Source: Pseudomonadota bacterium (GTDB lineage Bacteria; Desulfobacterota; Binatia; UBA12015). From it: a DNA stretch of 37,591 bases. Numbering within the stretch: position 1 is the first letter of the stretch; every line of letters starts with the position of its first letter. Made by a program: the position numbers and the translations under genes. The notes under the pieces are model-generated. The model was not told where the DNA came from, made no database searches, and worked only from the letters and a program-made list of their open reading frames with translations. The DNA is taken from positions 1-37,591 of the forward strand of contig SXLG01000143.1 in the NCBI GenBank assembly GCA_005777805.1, given 5' to 3'. Positions 14,605 through 21,941 of this stretch are shown one piece after another.

Positions 14605-15702
14605 GTGGCGACGGTCTTCTGGAACGACCTGCGCCTCCTCCTGCGCGACCGGCGCGCGCTCCTGGTCACGCTGCTCGCTCCGATCCTGTTCGCCTCGGTG
14701 ATCGCGGCGGCCCGCCACGGCGGCGCAGAACGACCGAAGATCCTTCTCCCCGTGGTCGATCTCGATGGCGGACCGGGCGCGTCCCTGATCGTGGAACTGC
14801 TCGCCGAACACGCCAAACCGGTCCGCATGAGCCGCGCTGAAGCGACCTACATCGTCGAGGTCCAGAACCGTGCGCCAGCGGCCCTGGTCCTGCCCGAGGG
14901 TTTCTCCGACCTGTGGCAGCGCGGCCGCACCGCCGGGGTCACCCTGCTGACCGATCCCGCCCAGGCGCAGGGCATCCGCACCGTCAAGACTTTATTGCTC
15001 TTGATGGAGCGTGACGCCGCAGAGCGCGACGATCCGCTCGCCCAGAGCATGATCGAAATGCGCGAGGTCAACCTGACCGGGCACCGGATCGCGCGCCGCG
15101 CCTACGAGCAGAGCCTTCCCGGCTTCGGGCTGATGTTCATCCTGCTCGCGGTCGTGGTCTCGACGGCGACCGGACTCCACCGGGAGAACGAGCGCGGAAC
15201 GCTGGGCCGACTGCTGATCGCACCCGCCGGTTTCACCCGCATCATCCTCGCCAAGATCGGAGTGCGCTGGGTGCTGGGGGCGGCCGAGATACTGATCTTG
15301 CTGGCGTGGGGGCATTACGTCTTTGATATCTCCCTCGGCCCCTCGAACGCCGCCCTGCTCATGGTTTGCACGCTGGTGGCACTGCCTTGCGCCGGACTCG
15401 GCCTCACCGTCGCCGGGGCGGCCGGCACACGCGACGCCGCACTACCGCTGAGCCTCTTCGTCGTGATCGCGATGAGTGCTGTCGGGGGATTGTGGTGGCC
15501 GCTCGACGTCGAGCCCGACTGGATGCAGGCGCTGGCGCCGGTCTTCTTCACCACCTGGGCGATGTGGGCCCTGACGGACCTCGTGCTGCGCGACCGCGGT
15601 CTTGCCGAGATGAGTCTCACCCTGGCCAGTCTCGCCGGGCATGGGGTGGCGCTGCTGGTGTTGGGCACGCTCCTCTTCCGTCGCCGTCACAGCGCCCGCT
15701 GA
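14605..15702 (+). CDS. ABC-2 type transporter permease
   Basis: From the GTG at 14605 the protein has 365 residues with the ABC2_membrane_3 layout. There is one helix at the N-terminus (RALLVTLLAPILFASVIAA), then a 150-residue periplasmic loop with PKILLPVVDLDGGPGA and APAALVLPEGF. Five to six C-terminal helices follow, with the family motif ENERGTLGRLLIAPAG between the first two. The start is not certain because no strong ribosome site is visible; upstream in-frame codons run back into the sulfotransferase gene. The gap to that gene is 32 bp, so it belongs to the same unit. No ATP-binding subunit is encoded in the window, so the partner must lie elsewhere. Likely cargo: the lipid or polar product of this cluster. 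Confidence 0.88.
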   Translation: MATVFWNDLRLLLRDRRALLVTLLAPILFASVIAAARHGGAERPKILLPVVDLDGGPGASLIVELLAEHAKPVRMSRAEATYIVEVQNRAPAALVLPEGFSDLWQRGRTAGVTLLTDPAQAQGIRTVKTLLLLMERDAAERDDPLAQSMIEMREVNLTGHRIARRAYEQSLPGFGLMFILLAVVVSTATGLHRENERGTLGRLLIAPAGFTRIILAKIGVRWVLGAAEILILLAWGHYVFDISLGPSNAALLMVCTLVALPCAGLGLTVAGAAGTRDAALPLSLFVVIAMSAVGGLWWPLDVEPDWMQALAPVFFTTWAMWALTDLVLRDRGLAEMSLTLASLAGHGVALLVLGTLLFRRRHSAR

Positions 15703-15806
15703 CCGGCGACGGGCGTTCGTCGAGGAGACGGGGCTCGTCCTGGGCTGGCAGGGGCCGCGACGGCGGTCTGGCCTGTACCCGCGGAATCGTCTGTTAGGAG
15801 GCAAGG

Positions 15807-17321
15807 ATGTTCGACTCGCCTCGCCCTCGACCGCGCCGCTGGCTCGTGAGGTCGGCCATCGGGCTGACCATCGCGGCGGTTTTTGTCTCGGTGCCCGCAG
15901 TGATTGACGCGACCAGGGCCGAGGCCACACCGTCAGCTTCGTCTCCGACCGCACCTGATTGGGCCGCGGCCGCAGCACGGGCGCGCACGCTGCTCGGCGA
16001 GCTGATCGCCGCCGACACCTCGAACCCTCCGGGCAACGAGGCGCGTGCCGCCGCGCTCGGTGCACGCCGTCTGAAGGCGGCGGGGATCCCTCTCGAGATC
16101 CTCGAGTTCGCGCCCGGACGCGCAAATCTGGTGGCGCGCCTGCGCGGCAACGGCAGCGCCCGCCCGCTCCTGCTGCTCGCCCACATCGACGTGGTCGGCA
16201 CCGAAGGTCAAGCCTGGACGCAACCGCCGCACACGCTCACCGAGGTCGGGGGCTACCTGGTCGGGCGCGGCAGCGACGACGATCTCGGCATGGCCGCAGT
16301 CGAACTGGAAACGCTGCTCCTGCTGCACGCGGCCAGGATTCCCCTGGCGCGCGACGTGATCCTCGCCTGGACCGGCGACGAAGAGAGCGGCGGCGATGGC
16401 ATCCGCTGGCTGCTCGAGCATCGCCCCGACACGATCGACGCGGAACTCGCGATCAATGAAGGCGGTGGACTCCGGCTTGATGCGCGGGGCCGACCACAGG
16501 CGATCGAACTCCAGACCGCGGAGAAGACCTATCAGGACTTCACGCTACGGGCCCGGGGAACGACCGGCCACTCCTCGGTGCCGCTCGCCGACAATGCCAT
16601 CGTCCGGCTCGCGCGCGCCGTCGAGCGGGTCGGCGGCCACACCTTCCCGGCCCGACTCCTGCCCGTGACGCGGGCCTACTTCGAGGCACGCGCCGCAAGC
16701 GAGAGCGGTGCCGCGGCGGACGCGATGCGACTTTTGGCCGCGACGAACTTCGGCCCCCTGCCGGAGCCCGCGCTGAGCGAACTCGAAGCCAATCCGGTGA
16801 TGCGGGCAAACCTCCGCACCACCTGCGTCCCCACCCTGCTGCGCGGCGGCACGCGCGTCAATGCCCTTCCGGCCAGCGCCGAGGCCGTTGTCAATTGCCG
16901 TATATTGCCGGACGAGACACCGGCCGACGTTCAGGCCGCGCTGGTGGCCGTGGTCGGCGACTCCGGCATCGAGATCGTACCGAGCGATGAATTCGGTCAC
17001 GGCGAGCCCTCGCCGACCGACGGCATCCTGCCCACCGCCCTCGGGAGGGTGGTCGCGGCGCGCTGGCCCGACCTCGAGATCGTGCCCTTCATGTCACGCG
17101 GGGCCACCGATTCGCGCTTCCTTCGTGCGCGCGGTGTTGCCGCCTACGGCGTGAGTCCGATCGGCACCACCGAGGCCGACGCGCAGCGCGCCCACGGAAT
17201 CGACGAACGCATCCCGGCGGCGAGTCTCGCGCCAGCGATCGAGCTGCTCTACGCGCTGGTCGTGGACCTCGCGGCCGGCCCCGGCGCGAGCGAAGCACCC
17301 CACGCCAAAACTCCGCGCTGA
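15807..17321 (+). CDS. Exported M20-family metallopeptidase
   Basis: A 504-residue M20/M25/M40 zinc hydrolase that cleaves small peptides or N-acyl amino acids. It has a twin-basic leader (RPRPRRWLVRSAIGLTIAAV) and a cleavable-looking signal peptide, so it acts in the periplasm or outside. Metal and catalytic residues are in place: AHIDVVG (His126, Asp128), GRGSDDDLGM (Asp157 region), WTGDEESGGDG (Glu192/193), NEGGG, GTTGHSSVP in the dimerisation domain, and a late RAHGIDERIP histidine. AGGAGG lies 7 nt before the ATG. The length is slightly above the family norm because of the signal peptide. The LLM oxidoreductase follows 59 bp downstream on the same strand. Confidence 0.92.
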   Translation: MFDSPRPRPRRWLVRSAIGLTIAAVFVSVPAVIDATRAEATPSASSPTAPDWAAAAARARTLLGELIAADTSNPPGNEARAAALGARRLKAAGIPLEILEFAPGRANLVARLRGNGSARPLLLLAHIDVVGTEGQAWTQPPHTLTEVGGYLVGRGSDDDLGMAAVELETLLLLHAARIPLARDVILAWTGDEESGGDGIRWLLEHRPDTIDAELAINEGGGLRLDARGRPQAIELQTAEKTYQDFTLRARGTTGHSSVPLADNAIVRLARAVERVGGHTFPARLLPVTRAYFEARAASESGAAADAMRLLAATNFGPLPEPALSELEANPVMRANLRTTCVPTLLRGGTRVNALPASAEAVVNCRILPDETPADVQAALVAVVGDSGIEIVPSDEFGHGEPSPTDGILPTALGRVVAARWPDLEIVPFMSRGATDSRFLRARGVAAYGVSPIGTTEADAQRAHGIDERIPAASLAPAIELLYALVVDLAAGPGASEAPHAKTPR

Positions 17322-17344
17322 GGCGCGGGTCGCGGCCACGCGCC
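17322..17344 (+). terminator. Stem-loop after the M20 gene
   Basis: GGCGCG directly after the stop codon pairs with CGCGCC at 17339-17344. A short CCAG tandem (four copies, about 17344-17360) follows. There is no T-run, so termination is uncertain; an mRNA end-protecting hairpin is an equal possibility. Confidence 0.3.
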
Positions 17345-17380
17345 AGCCAGCCAGCCAGGCACGGGAAGGAGACCCCTCGC

Positions 17381-18292
17381 ATGACTGTCACCGACAAGCT
17401 GCCCGCCGTCTGCCTCGCCGCCATGCCGGGCCGTTGGCAGGCGACCCTCGATCTCGCCCGCGAACTCGAGCGGCGCGACTGCGCCGGCATCTACTGCGCG
17501 AGCTTCGGCGACGGCATGGGCCTCTGCGAGGCACTGGCGCTGACCACCGAGCGCATTGCCATCGGCACCGCGATCGCGGTCATCTACAGCCGCCACGTCA
17601 GCGATTGGGCACAGAGTGCCGCCTCGATCCACGAACTCTCGGGCGGTCGCTTCCACTTCGGCGTCGGCGTCTCGCACGCGCCCGTGCACAAGCGCATGGG
17701 CATCACCCCGGGCCGGCCGCTGACCGACATGCGCCGCTTCGTCGAGGAACTGCGCGCCGTACCGCGCGCCGGGGCCCTGCCACCGTTGGTGCTGGCCGGC
17801 CTGCGTGACCCCATGGTGCGGCTCGCCGGTGAGATCGCCGATGGCGTGGTCTTCGCCAACGCCTCCCGCCGCCACATGGCCCACTCGCTCTCGGTCCTGC
17901 CCGAGGCGAAGCGAGCCGACACGGCCTTCTTCGTCGGCAACATGATTCCGACCTGCATCTCGGAGGATGTCGCGGCAGCGGCCGCGGTCAATCGCAAAAC
18001 CCTGTCGGGCTACGTCATCCTGCCGAACTACCGCGAATACTGGAAGGCCGCTGGCTGGGTGGACGAGATGGCGGCGGTCGAGCGGGCCCTCGGGGCGGGC
18101 GACCGCGAGGGCGTGACACGAGCCCTGAGCGACCGCTGGCTCGAGGACACGACCCTCTTTGGGCCGATCACCAGGATCCGCGATCAACTCGCTGCTTGGC
18201 AGGATGCCGGCGTGCGCCAGCCGATCCTCGTCCCCTCCTCCATCTCGGGCGGGCAGATGAAGGCCTTCGCGGAGTTGCTGGCGGCGTTCTGA
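17381..18292 (+). CDS. Second luciferase-like (LLM class) oxidoreductase
   Basis: A 303-residue flavin/F420 TIM-barrel oxidoreductase, clearly diverged from the one at 3928. It has ERRDCAGIYCASFGDGMGLC in place of the DH-containing segment, ERIAIGTAIAVIYSRHVSDW, then SGGRFHFGVGVSHAPVHKRM (the GRf.lGvG.s signature) and LPPLVLAGLRDPMVRLAGEI, with a C-terminal GPITRIRDQLAAWQDAGV. The last is a usual LLM end in which the barrel is closed. Substrate unknown. GGAAGGAG is 11-18 nt upstream of the ATG. It may be co-transcribed with the M20 gene. The frame directly after its stop belongs to the cysteine-rich gene remnant. Confidence 0.9.
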   Translation: MTVTDKLPAVCLAAMPGRWQATLDLARELERRDCAGIYCASFGDGMGLCEALALTTERIAIGTAIAVIYSRHVSDWAQSAASIHELSGGRFHFGVGVSHAPVHKRMGITPGRPLTDMRRFVEELRAVPRAGALPPLVLAGLRDPMVRLAGEIADGVVFANASRRHMAHSLSVLPEAKRADTAFFVGNMIPTCISEDVAAAAAVNRKTLSGYVILPNYREYWKAAGWVDEMAAVERALGAGDREGVTRALSDRWLEDTTLFGPITRIRDQLAAWQDAGVRQPILVPSSISGGQMKAFAELLAAF

Positions 18293-18637
18293 AGCGCCCC
18301 GCAGTACCGGGGCCGGGCCTGCCCGCCCCACGTCGATCCAACCCACTGCCCGGTCAGCGACCAAGGCAACGGCCTGATCTTGTGCACGGAGGACCCGTGC
18401 GACCCGGAGGCTGCGGATGCCGACGCCTTCGGATACCGGCACGTACCCCGAGACCAATTGTGTCTCGCCAGCGACGACGGCCTCGCCTGCACGGGCAAGG
18501 TCTGCCAACCCGGATCGGGTGATCCCATCCTCGGCTGCCTTCCTGTGCCCGACGACACGCTCTGCGACGACGATCTCTACTGCAACGGCGACGAGTCCTG
18601 CTCTGCCGAGTCGGGCTGCCTCGACGTGACCTGGTGA
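18293..18637 (+). pseudogene. 3' remnant of a cysteine-rich secreted protein gene
   Basis: In the frame that opens right after the oxidoreductase stop codon, and without any proper start, the DNA encodes about 114 residues with about 14 cysteines and then a TGA. Segments include CPPHVDPTHCPVSDQGNG, EDPCDPEAADADAFGY, LCLASDDGLACTGKVCQPG, PVPDDTLCDDDLYCNGDESC and SAESGCLDVTW. This is the extracellular Cys-rich module style (short D/G-rich loops between cysteines) also present at the tail of the PQQ-propeller lipoprotein (26327-28363), which has LPDDTTC. No signal peptide or body is present, so the 5' part has been lost, probably by deletion at the junction with the oxidoreductase gene. A short internal start at TTG 18380 exists but would make an unexported fragment. 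Confidence 0.65.
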
Positions 18638-18953
18638 TCCGCGCTGCACGGCCCAGCGAGGAAAATGTCAGTGCCTGCGAAGAGCCGTGAGTTCTGATCG
18701 CACCGGCTGCCGCTGGCGACGTTTACATGTTTGTCGACGGCACTTGCGGCCCCTGAGGGGCGCGAGCCCTGACTCACCGCGTCAGCGCACCCACGCGCCG
18801 TCGATCGACCGGTTGGCTGCGATGACTGGTCGCGGCGCCTGCGGCCCGGCCCGCTCGGGGGCCCACCAGTGTCCCCGCCCGGCAGCGGAACACTGCCCGA
18901 CAGTTTGACAGTGCTCGCAAAACGGTTCAGCTCTGACTGCGGGACAAGGGTCG
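18638..18953. other. Gene-less stretch at left edge of the helicase island
   Basis: About 315 bp with frequent stops in most frames and lower GC than the surroundings in places (for example GACGTTTACATGTTTGTCGA). Two loosely similar blocks are visible: TGTCAGTGCCTGCGAA near 18667 and TGACAGTGCTCGCAAA near 18906, each followed by CTGA about 20 nt later. I see no gene, RNA or promoter that I can support. Confidence 0.4.
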
Positions 18954-19157
18954 ATGAGTCAGCACGGAGCCCGCACACAGGAGCAGCGCCTCGGACGGCA
19001 AGTTGCCGCGAGCACGGCAGAGGTCTCACGAGCCGCGCATGAACTCGCTGACCTCGACCACGAGGACGAAGCTCTCCTCGCGATGCGTCGGCTGAGGTGG
19101 ACCCCGATTTTCGGCCGAGCTCGGGGCGTCGCCAAGCTGGATCGTGGATGGGATTGA
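18954..19157 (+). CDS. Small hypothetical protein upstream of helicase
   Basis: A 67-residue frame from ATG 18954, preceded by AAGGG. The first 45 residues look like a charged helix (GRQVAASTAEVSRAAHELAD and DLDHEDEALLAMRRL) and have GC-biased third positions. After about residue 48 the composition is less protein-like, and the next frame (19097-19321) takes over the coding signal. The two may be one gene interrupted by a frameshift or a sequence error. Family not recognised. Confidence 0.35.
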   Translation: MSQHGARTQEQRLGRQVAASTAEVSRAAHELADLDHEDEALLAMRRLRWTPIFGRARGVAKLDRGWD

Positions 19158-19321
19158 GACCCCAGATTCATCACCGCTCCACGCGATTGGTTCGTGGGCG
19201 GCGAGCGCTGTTCGTCGGCGAGATCCTGCACTTCCAATTACCGCAGTTGACCTACGAGGCGATGCAGTCGGCGGCAATGACCCCGCGCATCGCTGCGCTC
19301 AACGCGATCCTCCGCGCGTGA
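19097..19321 (+). CDS. Small hypothetical protein coupled to helicase start
   Basis: A 74-residue frame (GTG 19097). Its last 40 codons have strong coding bias and read GRRALFVGEILHFQLPQLTY followed by EAMQSAAMTPRIAALNAILRA (quoted in part). Its TGA overlaps the helicase GTG start as GTGA, the classic sign of translational coupling, so the 3' half is probably real. The first 30 codons are less convincing; the true N-terminus may come from the 18954 frame by frameshift. Family not recognised. A role as a helicase accessory is only positional inference. Confidence 0.4.
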   Translation: MDPDFRPSSGRRQAGSWMGLRPQIHHRSTRLVRGRRALFVGEILHFQLPQLTYEAMQSAAMTPRIAALNAILRA

Positions 19322-20859
19322 AGCCGACCGCCGAGCAGGAAGCCGTGGTCGAGGCGGCGCTCGCCCACCAGACGCTCGCGGTCGAGGCGCTTGCCGGCAC
19401 GGGCAAGACGAGTTCGCTCGTCCTGCTCGGCGAGGCGATGCGCGGGCGCGGGCTGTACCTCGCGTTCAACCGCGCGATCGTCAACGATGCGAAGCCGCGT
19501 TTCCCCAAGAACGTCGACTGCCGCACCGCCCACTCGCTCGCCTTCCGCGAGGTCGGCAAGCGCTATAATGAGCGCTTGCACTCGCCGCGCATGCGCAGCG
19601 ACGAGATCGCGCACTTGCTCGGCTGCGAACGTGTCGAGCACCGCATCGGCGACTTGCGGATCGACGGTCCGAAGCTGGCGGACATTACAATGCGCACCGC
19701 TCGGCGCTTCGAGAAGTCGCCGGATGCCGGGCTGCTGCACTCGCATGTCCCGCAGCCCCCCGGCTTCGACAAGCGCGGCCATGCGCAGCTTGCCGAGCTT
19801 GCGCTGCCGCTAGCGGTCCGAGTCTGGGAGGACCTGCTGCAGCCCGACGGTCGGCTTCCCTTCGCGCACGACACCTACCTCAAGATCTGGCAGCTCTCCG
19901 ACCCGGTGATCGAAGCCGACTTCATCCTCTTCGACGAGGCGCAGGACGCCGACCCGGTCATGCTCGACGTCGTGCAGAGCCAGTCCGGCGCACGACAGAT
20001 CTTCGTGGGCGACAGCCACCAAGCGATCTACGAGTGGCGCGGCGCGGTGAACGCCATGCGCGCGATCCAGGTCGAGCAGCGTCGCTGGCTCACGATGAGC
20101 TTCCGCTTCGGGGAGGCGATCGCAGAGCGCGCAAACGAGTACCTCGCGCAAATCGGCGCCGAGAGGCTGGTCCGGGGCCATCCCGACGTCGCCTCGACAG
20201 TCGGGCCGGTCGCCGAACCCGACGCGATCCTCACCCGAACCAACGCGACCGCGGTGGCGACCGCGATCGAGGCCCTCGATCGTGGCGGTCGCCCCGCACT
20301 TGTCGGGGGAGGCGAGCAGGCGAAGCAGTTCGCGATGGCGGCCCGGCGCCTGCAGGCACGACAGCCCGTCACGCACCCCGAGCTCGCATGCTTCGACAAC
20401 TGGGGGCAGGTTCAGCACTTCGTCGACAACGACGACCAGGGTTCCGAGATTGCGATGCTGGTGAGGCTGGTTGACGCCTGGGGCCCCGACACGATCATCG
20501 GCGTCGTGGACCGCTGCGTGGACGAGCGCGCTGCCGACCTCCTGGTCTCCACGACCCACAAGGCGAAGGGTCGCGAGTGGCCGAAGGTGCGCCTCGCCGC
20601 GGATTATCCTGCCTCGCGCGACGACGTGCACCCCGCGCGCGAGGAGATCCAGCTCGCCTACGTCGCGGTGACCCGCGCGAAGCTGCGCCTCGACGTGACC
20701 CTAATCGGCTCATCGCCGCCACAGCCCGCCCCGCGTCCGCCCACCACGTCGCGCCCCGGTGAAAGTCCCGACGTCGCGCGGCGCCGTCCGCTCACCGGTT
20801 CGCGGGTGCCGATCGGCGAAATCAAGGTGGGGATCGGCCGGCCCAAGCCACGCGGCTGA
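19318..20859 (+). CDS. UvrD/FBH1-like superfamily 1 DNA helicase
   Basis: A 513-residue SF1A helicase. Motifs: Walker A VEALAGTGKTSSL (about 22-34), motif Ia YLAFNRAIVNDAKPRFP with CRTAHSLAF, Walker B FILFDEAQDADP, motif III IFVGDSHQAIYEWRGA, motif IV MSFRFGEAIA, motif V STTHKAKGREWPKVRLA and motif VI LAYVAVTRAKLRL. It is shorter than UvrD or Rep (about 700 residues), as in the FBH1-like/phage-associated branch with reduced 1B/2B regions. The tail after about 460 is Pro/Arg-rich and disordered. The GTG at 19318 overlaps the upstream frame's stop. The closest relatives I recall are in Actinobacteria and their phages, which with the gene-poor flanks suggests horizontal arrival; this is inference. 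Likely role: 3'-5' unwinding in repair or element replication. Confidence 0.87.
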   Translation: MKPTAEQEAVVEAALAHQTLAVEALAGTGKTSSLVLLGEAMRGRGLYLAFNRAIVNDAKPRFPKNVDCRTAHSLAFREVGKRYNERLHSPRMRSDEIAHLLGCERVEHRIGDLRIDGPKLADITMRTARRFEKSPDAGLLHSHVPQPPGFDKRGHAQLAELALPLAVRVWEDLLQPDGRLPFAHDTYLKIWQLSDPVIEADFILFDEAQDADPVMLDVVQSQSGARQIFVGDSHQAIYEWRGAVNAMRAIQVEQRRWLTMSFRFGEAIAERANEYLAQIGAERLVRGHPDVASTVGPVAEPDAILTRTNATAVATAIEALDRGGRPALVGGGEQAKQFAMAARRLQARQPVTHPELACFDNWGQVQHFVDNDDQGSEIAMLVRLVDAWGPDTIIGVVDRCVDERAADLLVSTTHKAKGREWPKVRLAADYPASRDDVHPAREEIQLAYVAVTRAKLRLDVTLIGSSPPQPAPRPPTTSRPGESPDVARRRPLTGSRVPIGEIKVGIGRPKPRG

Positions 20860-21138
20860 TCCGCCGCGCCAAGGTGCGGCCATGGCGATGGTCCCGCGCC
20901 GGTCAGCACGGTGCCGCTCGTCCGACGATCTCGCACACGAACTCCGCGACCATCCCGGTCCATCGGAGTCGTCCGAGACCATGACGCTCCACTGAAATGA
21001 AGGAACGGTGCCGGCGTACTGCACGCTCTCGCCTACAGAGGTGGGCCACCAAGCCCTTTCCCCGGGAGGTCCTACACAAATTCCGACTCCGGGTAGACAC
21101 CCGTGACTAGCAGGGGATCGCGCGATCCGGGGGCGGCG
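20860..21138. other. Spacer at right edge of the helicase island
   Basis: About 280 bp without a convincing gene. A 37-codon frame from ATG 20882 and minus-strand frames overlap each other and show no family-like sequence. A 5-bp hairpin CGGGT-AGAC-ACCCG at 21090-21103 lies 35 bp beyond the SDR stop codon and could end minus-strand transcription, but it lacks a T-run. Confidence 0.4.
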
Positions 21139-21891
21139 TCAGCGCACCAGGCCACCGTCGATCGAAAGGATGGATGCGCTGATGTAGCGGCCCTCGGCGG
21201 AGGCCGCGAAGCAGACCAGTGCTGCGATCTCGTCAGGCTCCGAGTTACCGAGCGGCGACATGATGCGGAAGAGTTTCTTGCGATCGGCATCCTCGGGGAG
21301 CCGGAAAGTCTTCTGCAGCGGCGTCGCGATGCCGCCCGGCGCGATCGCCAGCACGCGCACCTTGCGGTCGAGGTACTCGTCGGCGAGCGCGCGTGTCAGG
21401 TTGACGACACCCCCCTTCGAGGCGCAGTAGGCCGCGCTATAGGATTGACCCATCAGGCCGGCATTGGAGGCGATGTTCACGATGACGCCGCCCTGGTCGA
21501 TCATGTGCGCCAGCGTGGCCTGCGCCATCAGGAAGGTGCCCGTCAGGTTCACCGCGAGGATGCGCGCCCAATCGGCAAAGGGCATCTCGTGCGAATGCCA
21601 AAAGCCACCGATGCCGGCTGAGTTGACGAGCACCTCGGGCCGGCCGAGGCTCGCCGCACGCGCCACGGCGACGCGCACCGAGTCGGGATCGGAGACGTCA
21701 ACCGCGATGCCCTCGGCGCGACCACCCGCCTTGGCGATCGTCTCGGCTGTCGCCCGCGCCGCGCCGTCGGCGATATCGAGGCAGGCGACCGCACCGCCCT
21801 CACTCGCGATGCGCAACGCCACCGCGCGCCCGAGTCCCGATCCCGCACCGGTCACAATCGCCACTTGTCCCGCGAAGCGTCGCTCTCCCAT
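21139..21891 (-). CDS. Short-chain dehydrogenase/reductase (SDR)
   Basis: A 250-residue classical SDR. The start at 21891 (MGERRFAGQVAIVTGAGSGL) is preceded by GGAGGGGG; the longer upstream frame overlaps the DJ-1-like gene and is read-through. Cofactor motif TGAGSGLGRAVAL, acidic Asp in ACLDIAD (favours NAD), NSAGIGGFWH (NNAG variant), catalytic Ser in IVNIASNAGL, and Tyr/Lys in YSAAYCASKGG are all intact, and the C-terminus ends SILSIDGGLVR. This is the 3-oxoacyl-ACP reductase/3-hydroxyacyl dehydrogenase-like class; the substrate is unknown. It lies 50 bp after the DJ-1-like gene on the same strand, so it is probably the last gene of the RNase R unit. Confidence 0.92.
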   Translation of the reverse strand: MGERRFAGQVAIVTGAGSGLGRAVALRIASEGGAVACLDIADGAARATAETIAKAGGRAEGIAVDVSDPDSVRVAVARAASLGRPEVLVNSAGIGGFWHSHEMPFADWARILAVNLTGTFLMAQATLAHMIDQGGVIVNIASNAGLMGQSYSAAYCASKGGVVNLTRALADEYLDRKVRVLAIAPGGIATPLQKTFRLPEDADRKKLFRIMSPLGNSEPDEIAALVCFAASAEGRYISASILSIDGGLVR

Positions 21892-21941
21892 GTCCCCCTC
21901 CCCAAAAGCGCGGGCCGACCCGGCCGGTGCGTCCCCGGCGC

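Noticed and set aside
20882-20995. Small 37-codon frame after the helicase
   Set aside because: No ribosome site, no family-like sequence, and competing frames overlap it on both strands.
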